Of a stretch of 64,000 nt of DNA, positions 17,238 to 26,640 are shown piece by piece; the first letter of the stretch is position 1; the number at the start of each line of letters is the position of its first letter. The stretch lies in the NCBI RefSeq assembly GCF_900167905.1, contig NZ_FUYZ01000008.1, positions 1 through 64,000 on the forward strand, given 5' to 3'. The DNA is from Soonwooa buanensis. Lineage in GTDB: Bacteria; Bacteroidota; Bacteroidia; Flavobacteriales; Weeksellaceae. A model generated the notes under the pieces. That model was not told the DNA's origin. It did no database searches and saw only the letters and a list, made by a program, of their open reading frames with translations. A program made the translations under genes and the position numbers.

Positions 17238-18647
17238 TTACAAAGTTTTAGACTGACAAACAAAATCTGTTGTCGCTACTTTTTCAGTTTTTTTAATTCC
17301 ATTAAAACCACCTTCAACTTCGGTAAAGTTTCTAATACCTCGAGCATTAAAAATACTTGCAGCAATCATACTTCTATAACCCCCCGCGCAATGTAAAAAG
17401 AAATGTTCGGTATCATCAATGCTATCAACCCATTCGCTAATTTCGGCAAGTGGCCTGTGATAAGCATCATTAATATGTTCTGCGGAATACTCTCCTATTT
17501 TTCTAACATCAATAACTTTATCTTCTGGTTTGAAAGCATCAGCAAATTGTTGCGGAGAAATTCTTTTAACCTCATCAATCTCTTTCCCTGCATTTTTCCA
17601 AGCTTCGAAACTTCCGTCCAAATAACCCAAAACATTGTCAAAACCAACGCGACTCAATCTCGTAATAACTTCCTCTTCTGTTCCTGCATCACTAACCAAA
17701 ATAATCGGTTGATTAACATCAACAATCATCGCTCCTACCCAAGGTGCAAAATCACCTTTCACACCAATATTAATAGAGTTTGGAACAAAACCTTTATGGA
17801 AATCTGCGGCACCTCTCGTGTCCAAAATCAACGCATCCGTATTTTCTGCAATTGTCACGAAATCTTCGACAGACAAAGGATTCTTCCCTTTTTTCATAAC
17901 ATCATCAAAAGAAGCGTATCCGCTTTTATTCATCGCGACATTCATTCCAAAATATTTTGGCGGCGCCGAAAGTCCATCCAAAACTTCAGTGACAAAACTT
18001 TCTTTATCAGGTTGATTAAGTGCGTAGTTTGTTCGTTTTTGATTGCCTAAAGTGTCAACGGTTTCCTTTTGCATATTCTTTCCACAAGCCGAACCTGCGC
18101 CGTGTGCTGGATACACTGTGATATCATCTGCAAGCGGCATAATCTTCTTTTGCAAACTGTCGTATAACAAGCCAGCCAACTCTTCTTGCGTCATACTCGC
18201 AGATTTTTGAGCCAAATCTGGGCGACCTACATCACCTAAAAACAATGTGTCTCCTGAGAAAATTGCTGTTTCTTTTCCGTTTTCGTCAATCAAAAGATAA
18301 GTTGTACTTTCCATTGTGTGACCAGGTGTGTGAAGTGCTTTTATTTTCACTTTTCCAATTTCGAAAATTTGCTCATCACCAGCAATAATAGCATCAAACT
18401 CTGGATTTGCTGTTGGTCCGTAAACAATTGGTGCACCCGTTTTTTGACTCAAATCCAAATGCCCAGACACAAAATCTGCATGGAAGTGCGTTTCAAAAAT
18501 ATATTCTAGTTTTACTTTATCTTTTTCTAAACGTGCTATATAAGGCGATACCTCGCGAAGAGGATCAATAATTGCAGCTTCGTTTTCCGAAACAATATAA
18601 TAAGCGCCTTGTGCCAAGCAACCGGTATAAATTTGTTCTACCTTCAT
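17238..18647 (-). CDS. MBL-fold persulfide dioxygenase-like protein with two rhodanese domains
   Basis: This 469-aa fusion has an N-terminal metallo-beta-lactamase domain (about 1-250) with the metal ligands His54, His56 and Asp58 in ETHFHADFVSGH. ALHTPGHT and FSGDTLFLGDVGRPDL complete the pattern, as in ETHE1/CstB persulfide dioxygenases. The first rhodanese repeat (about 260-355) lacks a catalytic cysteine (IILVSDAGTEEE). The second (about 365-455) has it (FFLHCAGGYRSMIA). This layout matches CstB/PDO-rhodanese proteins that oxidise low-molecular-weight persulfides to sulfite or thiosulfate in sulfide detoxification. It heads the sulfur gene group ending at 16530. Confidence 0.9.
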   Translation of the reverse strand: MKVEQIYTGCLAQGAYYIVSENEAAIIDPLREVSPYIARLEKDKVKLEYIFETHFHADFVSGHLDLSQKTGAPIVYGPTANPEFDAIIAGDEQIFEIGKVKIKALHTPGHTMESTTYLLIDENGKETAIFSGDTLFLGDVGRPDLAQKSASMTQEELAGLLYDSLQKKIMPLADDITVYPAHGAGSACGKNMQKETVDTLGNQKRTNYALNQPDKESFVTEVLDGLSAPPKYFGMNVAMNKSGYASFDDVMKKGKNPLSVEDFVTIAENTDALILDTRGAADFHKGFVPNSINIGVKGDFAPWVGAMIVDVNQPIILVSDAGTEEEVITRLSRVGFDNVLGYLDGSFEAWKNAGKEIDEVKRISPQQFADAFKPEDKVIDVRKIGEYSAEHINDAYHRPLAEISEWVDSIDDTEHFFLHCAGGYRSMIAASIFNARGIRNFTEVEGGFNGIKKTEKVATTDFVCQSKTL

Positions 18648-18767
18648 ATTTTCAGTTGTAAAATTTCTGTTTGTAGTGTTGCAAAAATCGTTCTTTAAAC
18701 TTTAAAAATGTTAAAAATCAGGAATTGCAACAATCGATGTTGTCTATTTGGAATTAAAAAGAAGCTC

Positions 18768-19211
18768 TTATAGAATTTCTTTTACCGTATGAGACTGATT
18801 ACCAAGATCTATCCTATCTCCAATTTTATGATTTTCTAAACTCTTAAATGCTGGAGCCTCTGTAGAAAAACTAATGACAGATTGGTTTTCAAAGTTAAAT
18901 TTTGGGACAGAAAGTCCGACAAAGACAATTACACCATCCAGCACAACCAAACTACCTTTCTCAATTTCGGTGTGTGACAAATCTCTTTCAACCACCAAAA
19001 AGCTCATTTCATCTTGGGCTTTTTTCAAAAGTTGCTCAAAGCGAAGTTGCATATCTTTAGCTTGTACTTGTTGAGACAAATCATCAGGATCAATCGTGTT
19101 GTCTTCTTCCAAATCGGAAGCTGTCACATATCTGTTAACTGAATATTCAAGATTATCAACTACTTTTTGTTGTTCATTGATAATGGCATCCATTATTGCT
19201 ATTCTGTTCAT
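18768..19211 (-). CDS. GreA/GreB-like transcription factor
   Basis: With the start at the second Met (19211, MNRIAIMDAII) the protein has 147 aa; the first Met at 19235 is also possible. The N-terminal half is a helical hairpin (about 10-75, QQKVVDNLEY... QAKDMQLRFEQLLKKA). The C-terminal half is a beta-rich GreA/GreB FKBP-like domain (GSLVVLDGVIVFVGLSVPKF). The acidic tip residues expected in true cleavage factors are not obvious (EEDNTIDPDD may serve). It would bind RNA polymerase; the precise action is unproven. Confidence 0.7.
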   Translation of the reverse strand: MNRIAIMDAIINEQQKVVDNLEYSVNRYVTASDLEEDNTIDPDDLSQQVQAKDMQLRFEQLLKKAQDEMSFLVVERDLSHTEIEKGSLVVLDGVIVFVGLSVPKFNFENQSVISFSTEAPAFKSLENHKIGDRIDLGNQSHTVKEIL

Positions 19212-19350
19212 CTTTAATTTTTTGGTATTTAACAAATTTAATAAAATAAAGCTAGATTAATATTGATTTACATCAAGCAAGCATTTTATTTATCCTTGTG
19301 TTTTTAAGATGAATTTATTTACCTTTATCTTTTTATTTAAATCCAAACAA

Positions 19351-20877
19351 ATGGCGGACAAAGCAAAATTTATTGAAGAACTTAACTCCAGATATAGCCC
19401 AAAAGGCGAACATATTATTTTAGGAAAAGCCATGTTAGATGGTGAAGTGTTACCAGAAGTCAATGTTACTATCCCTCTGAAAACCATTAACAGACATGGT
19501 CTAATTGCTGGTGCAACAGGAACTGGTAAAACTAAAACGCTTCAAGTTTTTGCTGAACAATTATCACACGCTGGTGTTCCATCTTTGGTACTTGATATTA
19601 AAGGCGATTTCTCAGGAATTGCAGAAGCAGGAACTCGAAATGCCATTATCGACGAACGCTATAACAAAACTCAATTAGCTTACGAACCACAAGCTTTTCC
19701 AGTAGAATTGATGACAATCTCAGGCGAAAAAGGTGTTAAACTTCGTGCAACAGTAACAGAGTTTGGTCCGATTTTGTTAAGTAAAATTTTAGGATTAAAT
19801 GATACGCAGCAAAGTATTATGTCCATCGTTTTTAAATATTGTGATGACAAAGGTTTGCCTTTAATTGATTTGGATGATCTTAAAAAAGTTTTACAATATG
19901 TCACTGACAATAAAGACGGCAAAGCTGAATTAGCAGCAAGCTACGGATCGATTGCGCCAGCTTCATTAGGAGCAATTTTGCGTTCTATTGTTGCTTTGGA
20001 ACAACAAGGTGCAACTGCATTTTTTGGAGAACCAAGTTTTGACGTTCATGATTTGTTACAAACGAGAGACGGAAAAGGCGTCGTAAACATCTTAAGAGTC
20101 GCAAATATCCAAAATCAGCCACAGTTGTTTTCCACATTTATGCTTTCGCTTTTTGCTGAAATCTATATGACTTTCCCTGAAGAGGGTGACAGTGGAAAAC
20201 CAAAATTGGTTTTGTTTATTGATGAAGCGCATTTAATCTTTAATGAAGCTTCCAAAACGCTTTTATCGCAAATTGAAACGATGGTAAAATTAATCCGATC
20301 CAAAGGTGTGGGGATTTATTTTATCACACAAATTCCGGGTGATGTTCCAGAAAATGTATTGTCTCAATTGGGTTTAAAAATTCAACATGCATTGAGAGGT
20401 TTCACTGCAAAAGACAAAAAAGAAATAACAAAAGCGGTTGAAAACTATCCAACAACCGAATATTATAACGCTGCTAATCTCATTCAGAATTTAGGAATTG
20501 GTGAAGCTTTTGTAACCGCCTTGGATGAAAAAGGTATTCCAACGCCGTTGGTGCAGACTTATTTAATTTCGCCTGAATCGAGAATGGATGTTCTTAATGA
20601 CGCCGAAGTTTCGGAACTGACAAGCAAATCTGCAATGGTTGCGAAATATGAGCAAAGCATTAATAAAGAATCAGCTTTTGAAATTTTAAGTCAAAGGATG
20701 AATCAAGCAGTAGAAACAGCCGCACCAACACAAAAAACAAAACCTATAAAAGAAGAACCTGGAATGTTCGAATCTGTTATGAAATCGAGCGCAGGAAGAA
20801 CCTTCACCAACACCTTGATGCGAGAAGGCGCAAAAGCGATCCTTGGGATGTTAGGCCTAGGTGGAAGAAGAAGATAA
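19351..20877 (+). CDS. HerA-like ATPase (DUF853 family)
   Basis: I choose the start at 19351 (MADKAKFIEELN), giving 508 aa; the 14 residues before it (from 19309) look like untranslated AT-rich sequence. Walker A is GATGTGKTKT near residue 54 and Walker B is LVLFIDEAHLIF. SKGVGIYFITQIPGDVPENVLSQLG is the arginine-finger region of the HerA/DUF853 helicase-like family, related to FtsK-type pumps. The gene ends LGMLGLGGRRR, like its homologues. Cellular role unknown. The next gene starts 28 bases later. Confidence 0.9.
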   Translation: MADKAKFIEELNSRYSPKGEHIILGKAMLDGEVLPEVNVTIPLKTINRHGLIAGATGTGKTKTLQVFAEQLSHAGVPSLVLDIKGDFSGIAEAGTRNAIIDERYNKTQLAYEPQAFPVELMTISGEKGVKLRATVTEFGPILLSKILGLNDTQQSIMSIVFKYCDDKGLPLIDLDDLKKVLQYVTDNKDGKAELAASYGSIAPASLGAILRSIVALEQQGATAFFGEPSFDVHDLLQTRDGKGVVNILRVANIQNQPQLFSTFMLSLFAEIYMTFPEEGDSGKPKLVLFIDEAHLIFNEASKTLLSQIETMVKLIRSKGVGIYFITQIPGDVPENVLSQLGLKIQHALRGFTAKDKKEITKAVENYPTTEYYNAANLIQNLGIGEAFVTALDEKGIPTPLVQTYLISPESRMDVLNDAEVSELTSKSAMVAKYEQSINKESAFEILSQRMNQAVETAAPTQKTKPIKEEPGMFESVMKSSAGRTFTNTLMREGAKAILGMLGLGGRRR

Positions 20878-20905
20878 AATCCGTTTTTGGAAACGAAGAA
20901 CTAGA

Positions 20906-22138
20906 ATGTTGATGTATTCCGTAGTAGATATAGAAAGTAATGGCGGGCCGTACCGCAAAGAAAACATCATAGAAATTGCAATTTATCGATATGATGGTCA
21001 CGAGATTGTTGACCAGTTTATATCGTTGGTTAATCCCGAAGCAGATATCACGTCTTTTGTGCAAAAACTGACCGGAATAACACCAAACATGGTGAAAACT
21101 GCACCAAAATTCCATGAAATTGCGAAACGTATTGTAGAAATCACCAAAGATTCGACTTTGGTTGGACACAATATTGAATTCGATTATCGCATGTTGCGTC
21201 AATCCTTCAAAAGGCTTGGTTACGACTTCAAAATCAACACTTTAGATACAATTCCGTTAGCGAAAAAATTAATTCCAAACGAAAAAAGTTATTCATTAAG
21301 TAAACTTTGCAAGTCGATTGGTATTCCGTTATCGGAAGCGCATCGCGCAAGTGGCGATGCTAGAGCAACTTTAGATTTACTTAAACTACTGATTACCAAA
21401 GATAAAGATCACGAAATAATCGAATCACAGTTTGAGGAAAGTAAAGCCCAAAACTACGTCAACAAAATAAAAGAGTTAACGGAGGATTTGCCAGCAGATC
21501 GTGGTATTATTTATTTCCAAAACAAAGACGGGAAAATTATTTTCTACGATCTGGTAGACAACATTTATAAAGCAGCGAAAAAAGTATTTAATTCTAATGC
21601 TAAAAAATTAAAAAGCATACAATCCGAAGTTGAGCAAATCCATTACGAATTAACTGGTAATGAAGTGATTGCACAACTCATCATGAAGACCAAAAATCTT
21701 AGTAAAGTTCAAAAACTAAGTTTTGGATTGTTTTTTAAAAACGGAAAATACAGCGTTGATAAATTTAATAAAGAAACAGAACCAAAACCTTTTTTAAAAT
21801 TCAAAAGTTATACGCAAGGGCTCAAAGCTTTGAGTTTTATTAAAAACCAACAAGAGCTTCATGATGTTAATAATCTTACAAAAAAAATCAATCTAAAATC
21901 ACGCAACGAAGTTTGGACTTCGCAAGGCAGACAACTTGGCGAGCGTGTTTTTATCATTTTTGAAAAGGGAAAACTAAAAGGTTTTGGATTCTACGAGCTT
22001 TATCATCAAATCCAAACTTTGGACAAAATCAACAAGTTGATTATTCCGATTTCTAGCGTTTCACCATATTTAAAAAACGAATTACAATTATCACTTTTGC
22101 GCGGTGATTTCGAAATACAAGCGCTTCCACAACACTGA
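20906..22138 (+). CDS. DnaQ-like 3'-5' exonuclease with degenerate GIY-YIG-like domain
   Basis: With the start at 20906 (MLMYSVVDIES) the protein has 410 aa; the frame from 20861 overlaps the preceding gene. The DEDDh exonuclease domain (about 3-165) shows VVDIESNGG (first Asp and Glu), VGHNIEFDYRML and HRASGDARAT. A second domain (about 190-290) has LPADRGIIYFQNKDGKIIFYDLVDNIYKAAKKVF and QIHYELTGNEVIAQL. This follows the DnaQ-UvrC fusion pattern, but the nuclease-specific Y-V-G-K-S is replaced by FYDLVDN. So I expect an active exonuclease with a non-catalytic GIY-YIG fold. Confidence 0.82.
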   Translation: MLMYSVVDIESNGGPYRKENIIEIAIYRYDGHEIVDQFISLVNPEADITSFVQKLTGITPNMVKTAPKFHEIAKRIVEITKDSTLVGHNIEFDYRMLRQSFKRLGYDFKINTLDTIPLAKKLIPNEKSYSLSKLCKSIGIPLSEAHRASGDARATLDLLKLLITKDKDHEIIESQFEESKAQNYVNKIKELTEDLPADRGIIYFQNKDGKIIFYDLVDNIYKAAKKVFNSNAKKLKSIQSEVEQIHYELTGNEVIAQLIMKTKNLSKVQKLSFGLFFKNGKYSVDKFNKETEPKPFLKFKSYTQGLKALSFIKNQQELHDVNNLTKKINLKSRNEVWTSQGRQLGERVFIIFEKGKLKGFGFYELYHQIQTLDKINKLIIPISSVSPYLKNELQLSLLRGDFEIQALPQH

Positions 22139-22240
22139 TTTTAGGTTTAAGTTTTATATTTCAAGTTATTTTCGGTGTTTTTATCTAAAAATTACCGAAA
22201 TTTGCACGTTTATTTTTTCAAAAAAATTTAGTTTAATCCA

Positions 22241-23440
22241 ATGACCAATCAAGATTTATTAAAAATTGCAGATGAGTTCGGTACACCTGTGTATGTGTAC
22301 GATGTAGAATCGATAAAAGTGCAGTACGAAAAGTTGACTGGTTCTTTCTCGAAGAACACACGATTTTTCTACGCTGCCAAGGCTTTGACCAACATTAATA
22401 TCTTGAAATACATTGAGAAACAGGGTGCTAATCTCGATTGTGTTTCGATCAACGAGGTCAAACTTGGATTAAAAGCTGGTTTTTCATCCGACCGAATTCT
22501 CTTCACGCCAAATTGTGTTGACATTACAGAAATCGAGGAAGCAATGGCTTTCAACGTGCATATCAACATCGATAACATTTCGATTTTGGAGCAATTCGGT
22601 AACAAACACGGTGGCAACTACCCTATTTTTATCAGAATTAATCCGCACATTTTTGCTGGCGGAAATTATAAAATTTCCACAGGACATATCGATAGCAAAT
22701 TTGGGATTTCGATCCATCAAATGCGCCACATCGAGCGTATTGTTAAGTCTACAAACATCAATGTAGAAGGACTTCACATGCACACGGGTAGCGAGATTAA
22801 AGATCCAGATGTGTTTTTGCAAGGTTTAGAAATTATGTTCGAATTGGCTGATCATTTTCCAAATCTAAAATACCTCGACATGGGAAGCGGCTTCAAAGTG
22901 CCTTTCCAAGATGGTGATTTAGAAACTGATGTTAAATCTTTAGGAAAAAAAGTTGACAAAGCGATGAAAGATTACACCAAAGAAACTGGAAAAGAATTCC
23001 AACTTTGGTTTGAACCAGGGAAATATTTAGTAAGTCAAAGTGGACATTTTTTGGTAAAATCAAATGTTATTAAACAAACGACTGCAACGGTTTTTGTTGG
23101 TGTTAACTCTGGTTTCAATCATTTGATACGTCCAATGTTCTACGATGCTTATCATAAAATCGAAAATCTTTCTAACCCAAAAGGCCCAGAAAGAATCTAC
23201 ACGGTTGTCGGAAATATCTGTGAGACAGATACTTTCGCATGGGATAGAAAGCTTCACGAGGTTAGAGAAGGCGATGTTTTAGTGTTTAGAAATGCAGGTG
23301 CTTATGGTTTTGAAATGAGTTCAAATTTTAATTCAAGATTAAAACCTGCCGAAGTGATGTTCTTGGACGGAAAAGCAACTTTGATAAGAAAACGTGAAGA
23401 ATTTGAAGATTTATTAAAAAATCAAATCGAAGTTTTGTAA
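22241..23440 (+). CDS. lysA: Diaminopimelate decarboxylase
   Basis: This 399-aa fold-type III PLP enzyme decarboxylates meso-diaminopimelate to lysine. The PLP lysine is Lys47 (FYAAKALTN). HMHTGSEI, MGSGFKVPF and WFEPGKYLV bind cofactor and substrate. VGNICETDTFAWDR contains the catalytic Cys of the partner subunit. Length and motifs are typical for LysA of Bacteroidota. The next small gene follows by 9 bases. Confidence 0.96.
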   Translation: MTNQDLLKIADEFGTPVYVYDVESIKVQYEKLTGSFSKNTRFFYAAKALTNINILKYIEKQGANLDCVSINEVKLGLKAGFSSDRILFTPNCVDITEIEEAMAFNVHINIDNISILEQFGNKHGGNYPIFIRINPHIFAGGNYKISTGHIDSKFGISIHQMRHIERIVKSTNINVEGLHMHTGSEIKDPDVFLQGLEIMFELADHFPNLKYLDMGSGFKVPFQDGDLETDVKSLGKKVDKAMKDYTKETGKEFQLWFEPGKYLVSQSGHFLVKSNVIKQTTATVFVGVNSGFNHLIRPMFYDAYHKIENLSNPKGPERIYTVVGNICETDTFAWDRKLHEVREGDVLVFRNAGAYGFEMSSNFNSRLKPAEVMFLDGKATLIRKREEFEDLLKNQIEVL

Positions 23441-23449
23441 ATTAGAATT

Positions 23450-23959
23450 ATGAAAAAAATAGCTTTAGTTTTTAGTTTGATTTCGGCTTTCTCTTTTGCG
23501 CAAACCGATGTTGAAGACCAAGCACCAGAAAGTATGGTAAGCTTGCAAACGGCGCAAAATGTCATGACTTACGACCTGCGTGGTATTTATCAGATTGCTG
23601 ATAAAACTTGCCCTGCTGATCAAGGTCATACTTTTAATTCTGTAAAATATTCTGAGGGCGAGCAACAATTAAATACGGACCTTAAGAAAAGAATCAATCA
23701 ATATCTTAACTCCGATGCTTATGCAGCAGACGGACATTTTTATATTGATTTGACCATCAGTAAATCTGGCGATATTAAGCAAATTAATGTTGGTCCAGAT
23801 GTTCCTAATACACGTTATTTTTATGAAGATCTAAAATCTGCTGTAAAAAAACTAAAAGGAAAATGGATACCTGCAAGTTGTGACGCAACGCCGATAGAAT
23901 CTAAAGTGCGAGTTAAGCTACTTTTCGATTCTTTAGTTATTGACAACAACGCAAATTAA
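23450..23959 (+). CDS. Secreted protein of unknown function
   Basis: This 169-aa protein has a signal peptide (MKKIALVFSLISAFSFAQ) and no further membrane segment. The mature part contains two cysteines (KTCPADQGHTF and IPASCDAT) and GHFYIDLTISKSGDIKQINVGPDVPN. The second stretch resembles the strand pattern of TonB C-terminal-like energy-transducer domains, but it is too weak to call. It is probably co-transcribed with lysA (9-base gap) and ends at a strong terminator. Confidence 0.65.
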   Translation: MKKIALVFSLISAFSFAQTDVEDQAPESMVSLQTAQNVMTYDLRGIYQIADKTCPADQGHTFNSVKYSEGEQQLNTDLKKRINQYLNSDAYAADGHFYIDLTISKSGDIKQINVGPDVPNTRYFYEDLKSAVKKLKGKWIPASCDATPIESKVRVKLLFDSLVIDNNAN

Positions 23960-23963
23960 TATA

Positions 23964-23993
23964 AAAGCTCGGTTAATCCGAGCTTTATTTTTT
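23964..23993. terminator. Bidirectional terminator
   Basis: AAAGCTCGG/CCGAGCTTT stem followed by ATTTTTTT; it overlaps the last codons of the convergent methyltransferase gene. Confidence 0.85.
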
Positions 23994-24671
23994 TAGTTCA
24001 ACCAAATATTGATAATGATTATCTTCGAAAAGGACTTTCATTTCCCAGCCCAATTCTTCTGCAACTTCTCGCAATTTATCTTGGTCAATATATAACCATT
24101 TGAAGAAATCTGTTTTAAGATTTTTGTAAGAGTAAGCGCATTCAACTTCACCATAATAGCGTTCTGGCAAAATATCATGTTCGTACATATAGATCGTATC
24201 TGACGAATCAAAAACCAATCTTCCATCTTCGTTAAGAAGTTCTTCCGACTTTTTTAAAAATGTTTTTAAATTTTCAATTGTTCCGCAAAGTCCAATACCA
24301 TTCATTAAAAGTAAAATCGTATCGAATTTTTCCTCTGAATTAAACTTAAAAAAGTCGGCACAAATTACATCTTTCACGCCACGAGATTCCATAACTTCAC
24401 AAGCCGCAGGAGAAATTTCTAATGCTGAAACGTCGAGTCCTTTCACTTGCAAAGCCAAAGCGTGAGAACCTGCGCCAGCGCCAACATCCAGAATGCGTCC
24501 TTCACAATTTTCTAATGCAACATCCTCCAATTCTGGCATTTCGACCTCATCGCGGAAATACATAGAAATCGGCATTTCTACTTTTGGACCAAATTGATCG
24601 TGAACATAAAGTTTTGATTTTAATTTTTTTTCGTAAAAATCTTTGATGGCCAAGCCCGGAAGATCTGTCAT
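23985..24671 (-). CDS. Class I SAM-dependent methyltransferase
   Basis: This 228-aa protein has the Rossmann methyltransferase motif I as ILDVGAGAGSHALAL (about 59-73), motif II around VSALEISPAACEVM and motif IV LLLMNGIGLCG. It lacks any substrate-specific domain that I recognise. It is a single gene, convergent with the lysA unit. Confidence 0.88.
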   Translation of the reverse strand: MTDLPGLAIKDFYEKKLKSKLYVHDQFGPKVEMPISMYFRDEVEMPELEDVALENCEGRILDVGAGAGSHALALQVKGLDVSALEISPAACEVMESRGVKDVICADFFKFNSEEKFDTILLLMNGIGLCGTIENLKTFLKKSEELLNEDGRLVFDSSDTIYMYEHDILPERYYGEVECAYSYKNLKTDFFKWLYIDQDKLREVAEELGWEMKVLFEDNHYQYLVELKK

Positions 24672-24779
24672 AAACTGAATTTGAAAGTGTAAAAATACTC
24701 AAATCAACTGAAATTATCTATCGAAAAACAAAGCTTAAAACTCAAAAATGAAATAGCTTTGCAAAGAAATTTAATCTAA

Positions 24780-25529
24780 ATGAAAACAACTCTCATAACT
24801 GGCGCAACGTCAGGAATTGGAAAAGCAACCGCTTATCTTTTAGCACAACAAAAGCATCAACTTATCCTTTGTGGACGCAACGAAGCTGCTTTAGAAACGA
24901 TAAAAAACGAACTTTCTCAACTAACCGAAGTTTGTACTTTAGCATTTGATGTTCGTGATCGCAATCAGGTTGAAACCGCTTTTAAAAACATTCCTGATCA
25001 TTTTAAAAACATTGATAATCTCATCAACAATGCTGGAAATGCGCACGGTTTGGACTCTTTAGAAAACGGAGATATGGACGATTGGGACGCGATGATGGAT
25101 GGTAATGTGAAAGGTTTGCTTTATGTTTCTAAACAAGTTATTCCGCAGATGAAAGCTAGAAACTCTGGACATATTGTGAACATCTCCTCAGTTGCTGCAA
25201 GACAAACTTACGCAAACGGTGTTGTCTATTGTGCGAGCAAAAAAGCAGTTGATACCATTTCTGAAGGCATGCGAATCGAGTTGACAGAATTCGGAATTAA
25301 AGTGACCAATATTCAGCCTGGCGCTGTGGCTACAGATTTCTCTAAAATTCGTTTTAAAGGCGATGAAGAAAGAGCTGCAACGGTCTACGCAGGTTACGAA
25401 GCTTTGAAAGCCGAAGATATTGCAGATGCCATTTCGTATTGTATTAATGCTCCTGATCGTGTTTCGATTGCTGAACTTTGCATTTATCCAAAAGCGCAAG
25501 CAGAACCCAGAATTATTTATAAAAAGTAA
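24780..25529 (+). CDS. SDR-family oxidoreductase (YdfG-like)
   Basis: This 249-aa short-chain dehydrogenase has the NAD(P)-binding TGATSGIGKA and NNAGNA motifs. The catalytic set is Ser136/137 (NISSVAA), Tyr150 and Lys154 (YCASKKA). IQPGAVATDF and the C-terminal CINAPDRVSIAELCIYP match the YdfG/serine 3-dehydrogenase branch. Its stop codon overlaps the start of the next gene by one base, so the two are coupled. Confidence 0.92.
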   Translation: MKTTLITGATSGIGKATAYLLAQQKHQLILCGRNEAALETIKNELSQLTEVCTLAFDVRDRNQVETAFKNIPDHFKNIDNLINNAGNAHGLDSLENGDMDDWDAMMDGNVKGLLYVSKQVIPQMKARNSGHIVNISSVAARQTYANGVVYCASKKAVDTISEGMRIELTEFGIKVTNIQPGAVATDFSKIRFKGDEERAATVYAGYEALKAEDIADAISYCINAPDRVSIAELCIYPKAQAEPRIIYKK

Positions 25530-25960
25530 TGACTTACAAATATTTAAGCTTATTTATTTTAGTATTTAATTTAAGTCTATTTTCAGCACAGACTTTAGAG
25601 CGAACGTTAGAAATCAAAGTCAAAGCTTTGGATAGTTTGATGCAAACGAACAATCCTAATATTCTTAATTTGCTTGCTAAAGATGTTAGTTTTGGACATT
25701 CTAATGGTTGGATTCAAAATATTGATGATTTTAAAAAAGATATTATTTCTAAAAAAATCGATTACAAGTCTGTAAAACAAACCGCATTAAAAGAGTTTAA
25801 AACTTATAAAAAAACCGCTTCTATTCGCAGAATTGTTCATGTTATAGGAACTTACAAAAGCTATGATTTTACAATGGATTTGTCGGTTTTAGAAATTTGG
25901 ATTAAAAAAGCTGGCGACTGGAAATTGTGGTCGCGACAAAGTGTGGAAATAAAAAACTAA
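25529..25960 (+). CDS. Secreted NTF2-like (DUF4440) protein
   Basis: This 143-aa protein has a signal peptide (LSLFILVFNLSLFSAQ). The mature domain has LEIKVKALDSLMQTNNPNILNLLAKDVSFGHSNGWIQN and VLEIWIKKAGDWKLWSRQSV, the pattern of SnoaL/DUF4440 NTF2-like domains. Ligand unknown. It is translated from a start overlapping the SDR stop. Confidence 0.8.
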   Translation: MTYKYLSLFILVFNLSLFSAQTLERTLEIKVKALDSLMQTNNPNILNLLAKDVSFGHSNGWIQNIDDFKKDIISKKIDYKSVKQTALKEFKTYKKTASIRRIVHVIGTYKSYDFTMDLSVLEIWIKKAGDWKLWSRQSVEIKN

Positions 25961-25981
25961 TTTTGACAAAGGATTTACAAG

Positions 25982-26617
25982 ATGACATTCGAACAAGATT
26001 TTAAAGACGCACTCGCCAATATTCCGGACAAGGAAAAGGATAAATTGATTTTAAGACTTTTAAAAAAAGATATTATTCTTGCTAAACGTCTTCAATACGA
26101 ACTTTTGAGCGAAGAATCGGTTGAGGACAAACGCCAACAGCTGCAAGAGATTCTTGACAAAAAAATTGAAAGCGCTATCAAACATTTTAAATCGCCAGGC
26201 TACCTGTCGATGGATGTTCGCTATATGAGCGGGATGATTACCGAACATGTCAAAATAACAAAAGACAAATTCGGTGATATTTGGCTTAACCTTTATATGT
26301 TGACGAAACTTGTCCCAAATCTGGAAGAGCAACTTGCGTATTTCTCGAGAAGACAAGGCGAAAAATTCTACATTCCAGCTTTGGCAAGAGTTTTTAAAAT
26401 ATTAATGGCAATTGTAAAACTGCATGAAGATGATCAATATGAGTTTAGAGAAAATTTGCAAATTCTCGGGAACAGCATTGGTGACAACGACCACTTTATG
26501 ATGACCGCGATGCACCACGGTCTAGACGTCAATTGGTTGACACAAAACAACATTCCTGAAGATATTGTTGACATCCATAAAGAGATTAAAAACAATGGCT
26601 TTCTAAAGCTAAGTTAA
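25982..26617 (+). CDS. Helical cytoplasmic protein of unknown function
   Basis: This 211-aa protein is predicted all-helical and rich in charged residues. Features include an N-terminal LRLLKKDIILAKRLQYELLSEES region, VRYMSGMITEHVKITKDKFGDIWLNLYMLTKLV in the middle and MHHGLDVNWL near the end. I recognise no family. It lies 21 bases after the DUF4440 gene and 23 before tsaB, all on the plus strand, so it may be part of the same transcript. Confidence 0.65.
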   Translation: MTFEQDFKDALANIPDKEKDKLILRLLKKDIILAKRLQYELLSEESVEDKRQQLQEILDKKIESAIKHFKSPGYLSMDVRYMSGMITEHVKITKDKFGDIWLNLYMLTKLVPNLEEQLAYFSRRQGEKFYIPALARVFKILMAIVKLHEDDQYEFRENLQILGNSIGDNDHFMMTAMHHGLDVNWLTQNNIPEDIVDIHKEIKNNGFLKLS

Positions 26618-26640
26618 ACGATCAATTATTTACAAAAAAA

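Noticed and set aside
17236-17263. Longer start for the rhodanese lipoprotein
   Set aside because: It would overlap the upstream gene and place nine extra residues before a good lipoprotein signal.
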